64,000 nt of DNA, taken from contig CM076267.1 of NCBI GenBank assembly GCA_038380795.1, forward strand, positions 14,553,501-14,617,500, written 5' to 3'. Every line of letters begins with the position of its first letter. Position 1 is the stretch's first letter. Both the position numbers and the translations under genes were made by a program. Origin of the DNA: Pyrocephalus nanus. Lineage: Eukaryota; Chordata; Aves; Passeriformes; Tyrannidae. The notes under the pieces are model-generated. The model did no database searches and was not told where the DNA came from. It saw nothing but the letters and a program-made list of their open reading frames with translations. Shown here piece by piece: positions 43,301 through 64,000 of the stretch.

Positions 43301-46169
43301 TGAACTCTGTTCTATCAATTTTATGTATAATGAAATGTCCAGGATTTCTCTTTTGTATTTTCTTTCACAACATGGGTTTTTCTTTCCCTTGTTCCAAACC
43401 TTAAAAATATTACACTCTAGTGCCTCACATAGGAATCTCACACCAGTCATCCTTTCACATATCATAAATTAAAACTGCCAGCACCCAAATCCCTCTCTCC
43501 TCACCTTTCTTTTCTTTACACTTGCATAGCACTGATAAGACAAAAGAGATCTAACTCCACCAAATTAAAAATACTTTCCCTTTGTCATAATTGCTGTAGG
43601 CATTACTACTTTGGCCAGGACTAGCTGGAATCATGTTACTGAGAACAGAACCTCCTTTGTGAAAAGCACCCAGCCTCCCCACCCCTTCTGCATGTAGGGC
43701 AAAAATATTTGTGTGTGCCAAAGGACATCGTCTAAGTAGCTGTGCTGATTAGCAAAGGATTTTGGATTAATTCATTCCTGATGTTCACTGTATTGTTAAA
43801 TTTAACAGACTGTTATTAATCCAGTTAATGCCTATTTGCATGCTGCATGTATGCAAGCAGGGTATCCTGTGATTTTTGAGACTTTAAACAGAATAAAACT
43901 AGTATTATATTGCAACTTATGCTTATAATTCCTCACACTTTCCTTTCTGTGAATAATATTCTTTAAAGAAAATAGACATATCAACTAGTGGTAGTGAAAA
44001 GTGTTTACTATTTAAGTTGTTTTGCATTCCTTTTTATATTTTGGATAATTTTCACTGTTTTGGCAATGAAAGAACTTGAAACCAATGGTAGCATCTTTTT
44101 CAGTGTTACGGCACCATGGTGAGTGCTCCTGAAATTCTGTACACTACCACAGAGGTAGAGAAAAAAAAAAAGAAATAGAATGAAACAAAAGCTTTAGATG
44201 TCCTGAGTTTTCATCTGCATGCATCCTGGTTAGCGAGCTGAGCAATTTTCTGTTTCCTGCCTCCTTCTGGTGCTTTCAGGCCCTTTGTAAATCTTAACTT
44301 TACAGTTTTGATTCTCAAACCATTTAAATTTTTTTTTCTTTTGTTTTCCTCTTCTGTTTTTATTTCCCTTTCTTTCTTTTTGTTTTGTTTTGTTTGTTTG
44401 TTTTTATGTGGGGTTTGGGGGTTTTTTTCTTGAATTTCAGCAATTTTCAGGCAGTGAACCTCTTGCAGCTGACTCTGAATCTCTTTCTGGCAATTTGGGA
44501 AAGCAAAGAAAAGCAAACTAAGCAAAACTAAGAAAAGCAAAATAATAAGTGCCACATCTGAGGTATTCCCAGAGAAATCTGTACTGCCAGTGGAAAGCAT
44601 TACGGATCCACAGCTGCAAAAGAGTGAAAACCACAGCTTTACTCTTTCATACGCAAGTGTTTCCTTTAGAATCGCCTGGACTACGGGGAAAAGGGCCCCA
44701 GGAGATGCACTGTGACTTTTTAGGAATGAAAGCCACATGTTTGGCCAAGCAACCAAAAGAATTCATCTCTGGATAGCTACAGTCTTACGGTAAGACTGTT
44801 GCCCATGTCAGCATCCCCGAGGCGCTGCACAGGGAAATGGGGATCCTCGTCCACCCAACTCCCGCAGTGCCCCGCAGAGGTGACGGCGCCTCACCCACCC
44901 TCTCCAGGTGCCACCGGGGAAGGGGACACGCCGTGATCTGTGTGACACCACAGCAGAGGAGGTGCCCAAACCAGGGGACGCTTCTCACCCCCACCCGGCT
45001 CTGGTTCGTTTGAGCATCTCCCACCCTCCAGGTAACCGGAGCCGCTCTCCGCCCTCCCTCCTCCTCTCCCCTCCCGCCGCCAATCCGGCCCCGCTTCCCA
45101 CTGCTCTCTCCCCTGCCCCGGGCCAGTGGAGGGGGCGGCAGGGGGGGCAGCGCCAGCCACCGACATTCCCGGCCCCGTCCCGCACCCCTGGGAGGTTTCA
45201 AACCGCCCGCCTCCTGCCGAAGGGACGGTAGCGGGGCCAGGAGCAACCACCGCCCCCTCGGGGGACCTGCATGGGCGAAGTGTATTTATGTAATGGGAGG
45301 CTGGAATAGGAGACACAAAATGGTCTCTGAACAGCGCCTGCCTGGGCCGGGTCCCCCTCGCAGCGCCTCAGCCGCGGCCGGACCCTCAGCGGCACAGCCT
45401 CACCGCACGGGTGGGCGCCGCAGTACGAAATTCCAGGGAAACTCACGCTTCCCAGCCCTGCCCGCCAAAAATAAGCCCTCCGCAAGTTAGTGAAACAGCC
45501 CTGTTCAACAAAAAATGCCTTTTTCTTTTTTTTAAATTATTTTTTTCCTTTCAGCCCGAGGCACCGCCCCAGCAGTTCACAACGCGCACCAAGATGCGCG
45601 GGCAGCGCTTGCAGCCCGGGGGATCCGGAGCGGGAGGCACCGGGGCACGGGGGGCCAGGGCAAAGCCAAAGCCTCCAGTGTTGTGGGAACGGGATGGGGG
45701 ATCCCCTGAATCCCAGCTCTCACCAGCTCGAAGGCGGCGCGGCGATGCCCAGCAGCGGTGCTGCCAACGCGGTGATTGACCCGGCGAGAAAAGCAAAGGT
45801 TTTAAGTAACCCTGGCGTGATTAAAGCGTTAAATAGGCGGGTGAGCTGTACCTGGATTTCATGAATGCGGCCGAAGCCGTCCTTCCAGAAGAACTCGTAG
45901 AGGTTGTAGAGGGTGTTGGGTCCGGGCATTTCGTGCAGGCTCTTCACCCTGCCCAGGCGGCCCCGGGGGGGCTCCAGCAGCTCCGCTCCGCTCCCCTCAC
46001 CTTTGTTCGCCACCTCTTCCCTCGGGCTGCTCCGCACAGCCAAGCCGCTGCACAGCCTGGGCAGCCCGGGAAACCTGCTGCTGGCAAAAAGCGCCTGGTG
46101 GAAGTACGTCCTCTCTGATTCAATCGTCTGCTTGCATTTCATCGTCAAAAGTCTGGTAGAGAAGGACAT
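28246..46169 (-). CDS. CYP27C1: CYP27C1 gene, complete, nine coding exons, 549 aa
   Basis: The CDS is join(28246..28362, 31684..31887, 32889..32967, 33750..33916, 35828..35991, 37287..37496, 39683..39882, 41294..41484, 45852..46169) on the minus strand: 1650 bases, 549 residues plus stop. All introns are GT..AG and phases agree. The product is a mitochondrial cytochrome P450 of the CYP27 family; in fish, amphibians and human skin CYP27C1 desaturates all-trans retinol at C3-C4 to give vitamin A2, using adrenodoxin as electron donor. All P450 signatures are present: I-helix AGVDTT (357-362), K-helix ExxR (E414, R417), FRPQRW (466-471), and the heme loop [10 protein letters not shown] with ligand Cys495. 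The N-terminus is Arg/Lys-containing and plausible as a mitochondrial presequence. An in-frame TGA three codons upstream of the ATG at 46169 fixes the start within this exon; ACC precedes the ATG. No inactivating lesion is seen. Confidence 0.97.
28363..31683 (-). other. CYP27C1: CYP27C1 intron 8
   Basis: A 3.3 kb intron. It contains a solo LTR at 28962-29554 on the opposite strand and is otherwise AT-rich, with a 10-base tandem duplication near 31060-31080. No other coding sequence was found. Confidence 0.92.
28962..29554 (+). mobile_element. solo LTR of an ERVL-type avian endogenous retrovirus
   Basis: A 593-base block starts TGTGCTTGTTTGGGCTGGGA and ends ACCATGACA, so it has the TG..CA ends of an LTR. 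It is flanked by ATTAT at 28957-28961 and ATCAT at 29555-29559, a 5-base target duplication with one change. A degenerate TATA element (TATTTAAAG) at about 29236 and a degenerate poly(A) region near 29420 put the LTR sense on the plus strand, antisense to CYP27C1. No gag, pol or env sequence is next to it, so recombination between LTRs has removed the provirus body. Family assignment is from recall of avian ERVL LTRs. Confidence 0.88.
31684..31887 (-). CDS. CYP27C1: CYP27C1 coding exon 8, heme-binding exon (residues 444-511)
   Basis: Acceptor ..TTCCTCAG then [17 protein letters not shown] through [11 protein letters not shown], donor GTTAGA, phase 0. It contains FRPQRW (466-471) and the heme-ligand loop [12 protein letters not shown], where Cys495 is the axial thiolate. 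The basic residues after the loop (K498, R499) fit the adrenodoxin-binding surface known in mitochondrial P450s. Confidence 0.97.
31888..32888 (-). other. CYP27C1: CYP27C1 intron 7
   Basis: A 1.0 kb intron with an 11-base G run and following G-rich bases at 32244-32260. The open frame of exon 8 reads on into this intron by chance. Confidence 0.93.
32889..32967 (-). CDS. CYP27C1: CYP27C1 coding exon 7 (residues 417-443)
   Basis: A 79-base exon: one base completes Arg417, then [21 protein letters not shown] and FIPKG before donor GTAGGG, phase 0. It carries the beta-strand region between the K helix and the meander. It is too short to show as a long open frame but matches human CYP27C1 residue for residue over most of its length. 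Confidence 0.96.
32968..33749 (-). other. CYP27C1: CYP27C1 intron 6
   Basis: A 0.78 kb AT-rich intron; nothing else recognised. Confidence 0.93.
33750..33916 (-). CDS. CYP27C1: CYP27C1 coding exon 6 (residues 362-417)
   Basis: Codes [16 protein letters not shown] through [10 protein letters not shown] plus two bases of Arg417 before donor GTAAGG. It completes the I-helix Thr pair (T361-T362) and holds the K-helix ExxR motif, Glu414 and Arg417, required for heme-pocket folding. Confidence 0.97.
33917..35827 (-). other. CYP27C1: CYP27C1 intron 5
   Basis: A 1.9 kb intron that contains a CR1 LINE fragment at 34357-34604; otherwise AT-rich with nothing recognised. Confidence 0.92.
34357..34604 (-). 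mobile_element. CR1 LINE internal fragment (ORF2 C-terminal part)
   Basis: On the minus strand this translates without a stop to a piece of the CR1 reverse transcriptase C-terminal region, with [32 protein letters not shown] and [11 protein letters not shown] stop follows directly. Both ends are truncated: no polymerase core upstream and no CR1 3' tail downstream. It is in the same orientation as the host gene. Confidence 0.92.
35828..35991 (-). CDS. CYP27C1: CYP27C1 coding exon 5 (residues 307-361)
   Basis: Two bases complete Ser307, then [17 protein letters not shown] through [16 protein letters not shown], phase 0 at donor GTAAGC. It encodes the H helix and the first half of the I helix, including the oxygen-binding groove AGVDT (357-361). 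Confidence 0.97.
35992..37286 (-). other. CYP27C1: CYP27C1 intron 4
   Basis: A 1.3 kb intron with an A-rich block at about 36089-36121, a modest CpG-containing patch at 36165-36365, and a 24-base A run at 36675-36698. A second A-rich tract follows at 36781-36800. No gene recognised. Confidence 0.92.
36675..36698. repeat. 24-base A homopolymer
   Basis: Twenty-four consecutive A on the plus strand. It could be a plain microsatellite or a poly(A) tail of an old plus-strand insertion; no flanking target duplication was found. Confidence 0.9.
37287..37496 (-). CDS. CYP27C1: CYP27C1 coding exon 4 (residues 237-307)
   Basis: Two bases complete Gly237, then [16 protein letters not shown] through [14 protein letters not shown] plus the first base of Ser307 before donor GTAAGA. 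It covers the E to G helices. [15 protein letters not shown] and the RWLRP-like [11 protein letters not shown] segment are highly similar to mammalian CYP27C1. Confidence 0.97.
37497..39682 (-). other. CYP27C1: CYP27C1 intron 3
   Basis: A 2.2 kb AT-rich intron with a (CCA)n run at 38104-38124, a 13-base T run at 38152-38164, and short tandem duplications near 38379-38403 and 39501-39520. No other coding sequence is visible. Confidence 0.92.
38104..38124. repeat. (CCA)n microsatellite
   Basis: Seven ACC/CCA triplets on the plus strand (TGG on the gene strand) in CYP27C1 intron 3. Confidence 0.9.
39683..39882 (-). CDS. CYP27C1: CYP27C1 coding exon 3 (residues 170-237)
   Basis: Begins with one base completing Ala170, then [19 protein letters not shown], and ends [10 protein letters not shown] plus the first base of Gly237 before donor [20 protein letters not shown] is the C-helix; its W and R residues contact a heme propionate in P450s. 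The UniProt form of human CYP27C1 that starts at MRSVLRQ begins inside this exon. Confidence 0.97.
39883..41293 (-). other. CYP27C1: CYP27C1 intron 2
   Basis: A 1.4 kb AT-rich intron. The only structure noted is a perfect 13-bp inverted repeat at 40848-40877. No other gene is visible. Confidence 0.92.
40848..40877. repeat. perfect 13-bp hairpin, 4-base loop
   Basis: TTTTATTATCCAC at 40848-40860 and its exact reverse complement at 40865-40877 flank the loop TTTG. Transcripts of either strand could form this stem. It sits in CYP27C1 intron 2. I recognise no named element. Confidence 0.85.
41294..41484 (-). CDS. CYP27C1: CYP27C1 coding exon 2 (residues 107-169 plus 2 bases)
   Basis: Acceptor ..TTGCAG then [19 protein letters not shown] through RGRATGLIS, ending with two bases of an Ala codon before the donor GTAAGT. 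This is the A-helix to B-helix region; [17 protein letters not shown] and [19 protein letters not shown] are near identical to mammalian CYP27C1. Confidence 0.97.
41485..45851 (-). other. CYP27C1: CYP27C1 intron 1
   Basis: A 4.37 kb intron. Its first kilobase (about 44800-45851) is CpG island; the rest is AT-rich. A (TTTG)n tract is at 44381-44405. GC-rich open frames at 44785-45490 overlap each other on both strands and show no domain, so I treat them as composition artefacts. Confidence 0.9.
44381..44405. repeat. (TTTG)n low-complexity tract
   Basis: Repeats of GTTTT and TTTG on the plus strand within CYP27C1 intron 1, next to a C/T-rich stretch at 44340-44380. Confidence 0.85.
44800..46110. 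promoter_or_regulatory. CpG island at CYP27C1 exon 1 and intron 1
   Basis: Dense CpG and high G+C run from about 44800 to 46110, including GC-box-like runs near 45050-45130. Coding exon 1 occupies the upstream end (45852-46169), so most of the island lies inside intron 1. Edges are estimated by eye. Confidence 0.85.
45852..46169 (-). CDS. CYP27C1: CYP27C1 coding exon 1 (residues 1-106)
   Basis: Codes 106 residues starting [14 protein letters not shown] and ending GFGRIHEIQ, with donor GTACAG at 45850-45851, phase 0. Residues 1 to about 50 have basic residues, few acids and many Ser/Leu, consistent with mitochondrial targeting. Residues from about 81 ([14 protein letters not shown]) match the start of the conserved P450 region in mammalian CYP27C1, whereas the first 80 residues are not recognisably conserved. 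The exon lies at the upstream end of the CpG island. Confidence 0.92.
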
Positions 46170-47244
46170 GGTCTTTCAGTTTCAGAAGGGTCAACTTTGC
46201 TCCTGCAGCTGGTTTTTATTTGCTTGGTCTTTCTTCAGTGCCTGCTTTAACTTGTACAAGCAGCACTTCTCCAAACTCTTACTGCATGAGCATCAGTTTA
46301 CATAGACCATTAGTTAAGGCTCCCTCCCCTCGGGCTGGAAAGGGGGGGTGGGTCTGGGATGAGACTTGAATAGAACGAACCTATTATTTTGTATAATTCA
46401 AACCAGATAAATTTATCCATTATACATGCAGCCAATAGTTGGGTTTTCCCTCTTTCCCTGCTTAGTTTGGCAAAAAGCTCATCCCATCTTTCTCCAACAT
46501 TAAGAAGGTGGGGTTAGGGCTGCTTTTTTCTGGGGCATTAATTCATCCCTGTATGTTAGAAAACAGGATATTTTCTGCAAGAAGTTCTCTTAGAACTGTT
46601 CATCATCCCATAACGTATATGAAAAACAGTTGTGTATCCACAAATGAGTAGCAATGGTTTTACACAGTAACTTTTCAAACAGTTCCTGTAAACTACAGTA
46701 TGCAGGGATGTTATTTGTATTGCATAATCATTTATCTTTTGGATGTGATATACTCCATAAGCAGCTTGTGTCAACTTTGTAGGAGTCTGCACAATTTCAA
46801 AAGTGTGTTGTTTTGTGTATATTTCTGTGTAATTCCAAATGTGCTAGTGATAATCTGTAAAATGTTGATTAGTTTCAGAAATTACATGGAAGAGCCTATC
46901 TTATTTTTTAAATGAATCAGAAGCTCAGATAAAACTTGAGGGAAAAAAGAGAGTCACAAGTAAAATCCACACTTTCAGAACTAAGTTATGAATAAACTGC
47001 TGGAAAAGTTTTCCCCTCTTATTTATCTTCATTTATATTTTTGAGGCTGCAATCCAATTAGGATCTGTGCACACACTTACTCTTGCCACTAATAACTCCA
47101 CTGAAATAAATAACTGAGGAGTTAGACAGGCGCATCAGTCTTTATAAATGCAACTGTAAATATTACAAGAATAAAAGGTAGATGGTAAAGTCTTAAAAAC
47201 TGTTAAAGTACATGCTAACATAATGTCTTTGAAATGGGCTTCAT

Positions 47245-47355
47245 CATACTTGAAAGGGTCCAGAGAACAGCAACAGAAAAAAAAAAAATTAGAAAGTAAA
47301 AAAAATTGTGTAAGCAGGAGGTTAAGAAACTTATTTCATCTGGAAAAGAGGACTA
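47245..47355 (+). mobile_element. possible old CR1/L3-like LINE fragment
   Basis: The plus strand carries ACTTGAAAGGGTCCAGAGAA followed, after an A-rich interruption, by GAGGTTAAGAAACTTATTTC and CTGGAAAAGAGGA. These echo the GGGTCCAGAGnAGGGCAAC and CTGGAAAAGAGAAG blocks of old CR1/L3 elements. The match is diverged and by eye. Confidence 0.45.
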
Positions 47356-50300
47356 TAGTGTCCTCCATGACAATAGTGTACAGATTGCACATCTTTTGTT
47401 AAAAGAGGTGCATGTCAGAGAGACAAACAAAATAATGGACGTAGTTCACAGCCACAGATTTCTGGTTACTTTTTCAGGTACCCTCGGTACCTTAAATATT
47501 TTGGGATGTCTCAGATAGATAGCCAAGGTATTGTAGGATGTTAATTGCTATCATAGAACTTCCTAAGAACTTCATAAGAACCTCTGTCAGGCAATTCTGG
47601 GTGTATCACAGTCTAGGTTACCTCTGAAGTTTTCCTTCTTAGCTTTCTATGGGATGTAGCTACATTTTTTCTTTAATATTGGTCTAAGGATGCTTTCAGA
47701 GACACAGTTACATAGATTTTAAAATTATATTAATATTGTAATTTCTAGATTGATGGAGGGAATATACAGACTCTTCCTAAAAACTCCTGCTCGCAGCTAT
47801 CAGTATAGTAGATTTTTTTTTTAATTAATTATTATTTTGTCAGACACCATTAGGATAGTGTAAAGCATCTGCTTGTATGAATATGCTAGTGAGATAAACT
47901 TAGATACATCGTGTTGCAAAGGTTACAGTTTTGGAACTATTGTAGCTTTCTCTGGGTGTATCTTTTTTCCAGTTATTCCCTATTTGGAATTCTTCACTGT
48001 TGACTGTTTTCCCATTATTATCTCTTTTCCATTAAAATTATTGTAGGACAGAGTGTTTCTATCCAAGATACTTGAAAAAGTTGCAGAGTTTTTTTCCTAT
48101 AAGTACTTCACCAGAACAGTACCTGCTTCCCCCTTGAGGAATTTCTGGAGGTGGCAGTCAGTAGTCCCAGTTTAGAGACTGTGTTGTTTAACCCCACTGT
48201 CCCTCAGTGCTCCAGGTGGCTTACTTATTGTTAGATTTCTGTTTGTTTGTGTGATCATGTGACTTGGAAGATAAATATTTCTCCTACTTCTACCAGCTTA
48301 TACATTTATCAGATGTCTTAACACTGACCTGGAAACACACTCACAGTTTTTTAAATATAAACAATGACATTTGTCTCAGCCTGTTGGTCATTGGAGTCTG
48401 AAAATATTTTTTCATGTAACAAGTCAGTTGTGCCTTTTGTTATTTCAAACAAGTTGGAGCATGTGCCCCTTCTCAGCAGATATGCTTCAATTTTAGTTAA
48501 CTTTTGGTGTCTAATGGGATCACAGTATAAACTAAATTTGGCTATTCAGATTATGTATTATTTTTGAATAATTTGTCTTCAAATCTGCAGTCATGCTGTT
48601 CTCTCAGTCTAGACCCCCTACTGGTCTGCTTAATTGTACATTGTTACCTTCGTTTAATTATTTCTAAACCAAATTTAAACTTGCCCTCCTCTGTGATTGA
48701 ATTCTGACAAAGTTCATTTGAAGCTCTTTGTGTCAATAACATCGGTATTCAGAGTCAATGGCTACATTATCATCTTACAGGGAATTCTGGTTTTTTTAGA
48801 ATTATTCTCACCTTTTAACAGTGTTGGCTATATCTGGCTTGTAATTATTTGAACATCATTTTATGATATTCAGTATAATAAATTTTGTACTATTTTACAT
48901 AACTGTTTAAATACCTACAAGTATAAATCATCTACAAATGCAGTTTATGGAAGTAAAAGAGATTTGATCAGAGGCATTTAACTTTGCCCAAGTAACACCC
49001 TCAGTCAAGACTATATAGACAGGCTCTTCAGAACATTTGTAAGGAAGAAAAGCTGAAGAAGGGCCAAAATGTTAGAAATTTAAGCAAAAATCTTCAGTAT
49101 GGTTTAAAACACCTCTTCACTAAAATAGCCACAGTTAGTCACAATTTTTGCCATTTCTGACTGTCCTCAAACCCATCTTCTGAAAGATCTTTTCAAGTTA
49201 TGAAGTTACTCCTTTGGAATTTTAAATGCTTTTTAAAATTCCCATGCTTTTTCCAGAAAAGGGGAAAAATTTGAACTTAACATGTGAAATACCAACTGAA
49301 TATGAAGATACTTAAATCAGAAAGAGCTAACAGTGCCAGGTGTTGATAGAACTTAACAAAAACCTCATGAACCAACTGTAAGGACTTCAGCCCTACTTGT
49401 AGACTTCTCATGGGTTTAGATCCTTGACCTGTGATTCCTACGGTGTACAACACTAAGTTATCCTGAGAACTTGCCTTGAAGTCCAATGGTTTTGAACACA
49501 CTGGAAAGAAGTATGACACTGCTAAAAATGATGACCATCAGAAGCGTGTAAGGAGCCAGAGAGACACAGGCTGGGTGTAGTTTGGTCTTTGCTGAGCTGT
49601 AGCGCTGCTGAAAACACCACCCCATGGCCACTGTGCCCTTTTAGTCTAGAAGGTCATTTCACTGAGTAACAGCAGCACCCTTCAAGCATTTGTGCCTTCA
49701 CATGGACGCACTTAGTGGTTTGCCACAAGGATGAACAGCACAGGTGCTACCTTGTGCAGCAGTGAGTAAATGTGTACCAGTCTGCCACTTGCAGCTTCAG
49801 TCTGGAGTAACAGCAGGCAGTAATTACTGCAGTTAATCATATCAAAGTAATTAATCCTAAAGTTTGAACACCAAGATGCTATCACTGATGCATGGAGTCA
49901 TTCATACCTCGTAAAATTACTGTGCTTTACTCGATGGTGAATGTACTACATCCCACACAGACCCATTACTTATAAGAGTAAGATCATTAGTCATCATGGC
50001 CATGATTTACTACACAAGAACTAGAGTGCTGTCCTAAATCCAGCTAATACTAGCACTACAATTACAGAAATCAATATTAAACCATTTCTGCATTTAGCAG
50101 GTTTTTTTCCAAGTGTATGAAGGGTGCAGAATAGTTCCAAAGCAATTAATAAAGTGTGTTAAGAAAGAATTATGCAGAGGGATGCTGGCTGACTTGCTCA
50201 GCTATCCCACTGTCACAGGCCCCTCCCATTACACTAAATTATCATCTTGCTACTAACTGTTGCCACTAGAGCTGGTCCAAGCTACCATCAGAAGTAAATA

Positions 50301-51303
50301 ATGTTTTTAACTGGGGAGAGGAAATCAGCACCACAATACTGCACATTCATCTCTTCCATATAAGCCACTCAAGCACTGGCTGGTTCGTTTGAGGCAGAAG
50401 ACTCAGCACAAGAGAAAGAACCATGTGTTACAGGGTAGGGCTCTGAGCCCAAACAGAGTTTAAACTGAAGCAATTCGGTTTCCCTTTTCAAAATTACCTG
50501 ATTCTCAGACTGACAATAAGCACCATTTGTTCTGAATTCTGCTTCCAGTATTTCTACACACTCGATTTGTGAATTCATGCCAATAAGAAACAGAATCAGT
50601 GTTTTTCTGAAGCACATTTTTCATATAACCAGGATAGGTGTACCATATATGCTCCTTCCAGTATGGTAAATATTTATACTAACCTATTTTGAACCAACAC
50701 ATCAAGATCAAAGCTCTTTCATAGGTTGTTCCTAAAGCTCTACTAACTATCAGCAAAAAAAACCCCACCTCATAATACAACACCAAGTAGTGTAGCTGTT
50801 ACAGTATTAAGCAGATGTTATTTAAAAAGCATTCTTTAGCCACAAACAACCATCATTTCTCCTCTAGTTTTCTAGAATTATATTGCAGTCTTCATTAAAA
50901 AAAACCCCAAACTCAGGGTTTTTCCTTCACATTCTTCCAACTGCCCTTGTTAGAAGTCAAAATGCTTTTTGATTCAGTAATAACTTCTGTGGTGACACTG
51001 CACTGTTTAGCAGCTACAATGGTTTTATTGCATGGTTAATAAATAGAAAACAAACGACAAGGGAAACAGCTTTTATTTTAGCAACTTCTCAACAGTAACA
51101 ACAAAATGAGGAAAACAGAGCACAGACTTTACCTGTATTTACTAATGCTTTCCTTGAGTTTACTTTGGAAACAGAGTCTCTCTTTCTTGTCTTCAAACTT
51201 CAAAATATTTCTGATCAATTTGTTAGAATTTTAAGACAGGTTAAGTCGTAAGTATAAATTAGCTCCCAGTTTAAACATATTATATAAAGTGCTCCTTCCA
51301 GGA

Positions 51304-51332
51304 TTTATTCAGCTCAATGAATGATTTTTATT
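51304..51332 (-). terminator. candidate ERCC3 poly(A) signals
   Basis: Minus-strand AATAAA occurs at 51327-51332 and again at 51304-51309, about 400 bases after the ERCC3 stop codon. They are the first such hexamers after the stop and give a 3' UTR of plausible length. Confidence 0.45.
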
Positions 51333-51733
51333 TAAGCATTTAAAAAACAGTATTTTGTTGAGCAAACACAATAATCAGATAAATAATATTTCAAACATCA
51401 GTACAAACTTCATTTACAAAACCTTTTCAGAATTCTTCTGAAAAAGAGTCTTCGGCCGATAAAAATAAAATCTATTAATTACCCTGAAAACCAGACAGGT
51501 ATAACCAGGATCCAGTCCCTGGATAGTATTATTCCTGTGTTAAGATTTAGTTCCTTCTTTCCTTTCACATTCATCCACGAGAGCACATACACTGCTAAGT
51601 AAATATGTGGCTATACAGATGCATATACAAAAAGTCTTTTAAAGGGTCTGTCAGAAATTTGCATTCTGTCTTTTCAGTTACAGAAGCAGGTCCATGGATC
51701 CGCAGCTTTAACAAAACGCACACGTGGAGGGCA

Positions 51734-64000
<12,267 letters not shown>

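Larger units (their letters stand above)
46170..51733. other. intergenic region CYP27C1 to ERCC3
   Basis: 5.6 kb between the CYP27C1 start codon and the ERCC3 stop codon. It should contain the CYP27C1 5' UTR and promoter (right of 46169) and the ERCC3 3' UTR (left of 51734). A G-rich stretch at 46339-46348 and nearby pyrimidine-rich bases could be Sp/KLF sites. An old CR1-like fragment may lie at 47245-47355. No further gene was recognised. Confidence 0.8.

Noticed and set aside
44211..44756. 181-codon minus-strand open frame, Lys/Gln/Asn-rich end
   Set aside because: Its basic part is the translated (TTTG)n tract in CYP27C1 intron 1; no homology seen.
44785..45485. Several GC-rich open frames on both strands
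   Set aside because: They overlap each other in CYP27C1 intron 1 and reflect absence of stop codons in CpG-island DNA.
45411..45864. Plus-strand open frames of 122 and 124 codons opposite CYP27C1 exon 1
   Set aside because: Antisense shadows of GC-rich sequence with no recognisable domain.

Overview
This is nuclear DNA from a vertebrate, most likely a bird. It is AT-rich, with long introns, canonical GT..AG splice sites and two CpG islands. It carries CR1 LINE fragments and a solo LTR that resembles the ERVL-type LTRs common in neoavian and passerine genomes. Three genes can be recognised, all on the minus strand and all read from high to low coordinates: the first exon of BIN1 (14333-14416), a complete nine-exon CYP27C1 (28246-46169, 549 codons), and the last seven coding exons of ERCC3/XPB (51734-63710). 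This is the human chromosome 2q14.3 order, BIN1 - CYP27C1 - ERCC3.

Layout. 1-14332 is BIN1 intron 1; the rest of BIN1 lies beyond the left edge. A CpG island at about 13930-14660 surrounds BIN1 exon 1. 14417-28245 is intergenic and holds a CR1 fragment at 14943-15582. CYP27C1 follows, with its 3' end at 28246, a solo LTR in intron 8, a CR1 reverse-transcriptase relic in intron 5, a 13-bp perfect hairpin in intron 2, and a second CpG island at about 44800-46110 that overlaps exon 1 and the adjoining part of intron 1. 46170-51733 is a short intergenic gap that ends at the ERCC3 stop codon. From there to the right edge lies the 3' half of ERCC3; the exons encoding its N-terminus and Walker A/DEVH motifs lie past position 64000.

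The three genes act in separate processes. BIN1 is a membrane-bending BAR protein. CYP27C1 is a mitochondrial P450 known in other vertebrates as the retinoid 3,4-desaturase that makes vitamin A2. XPB is the TFIIH translocase used in transcription initiation and nucleotide excision repair. No operon, CRISPR array, prokaryotic element or new multi-gene system is visible. I joined exons by hand from splice sites and reading phase; every junction in CYP27C1 and ERCC3 keeps frame, and the joined reading frames contain no internal stops.
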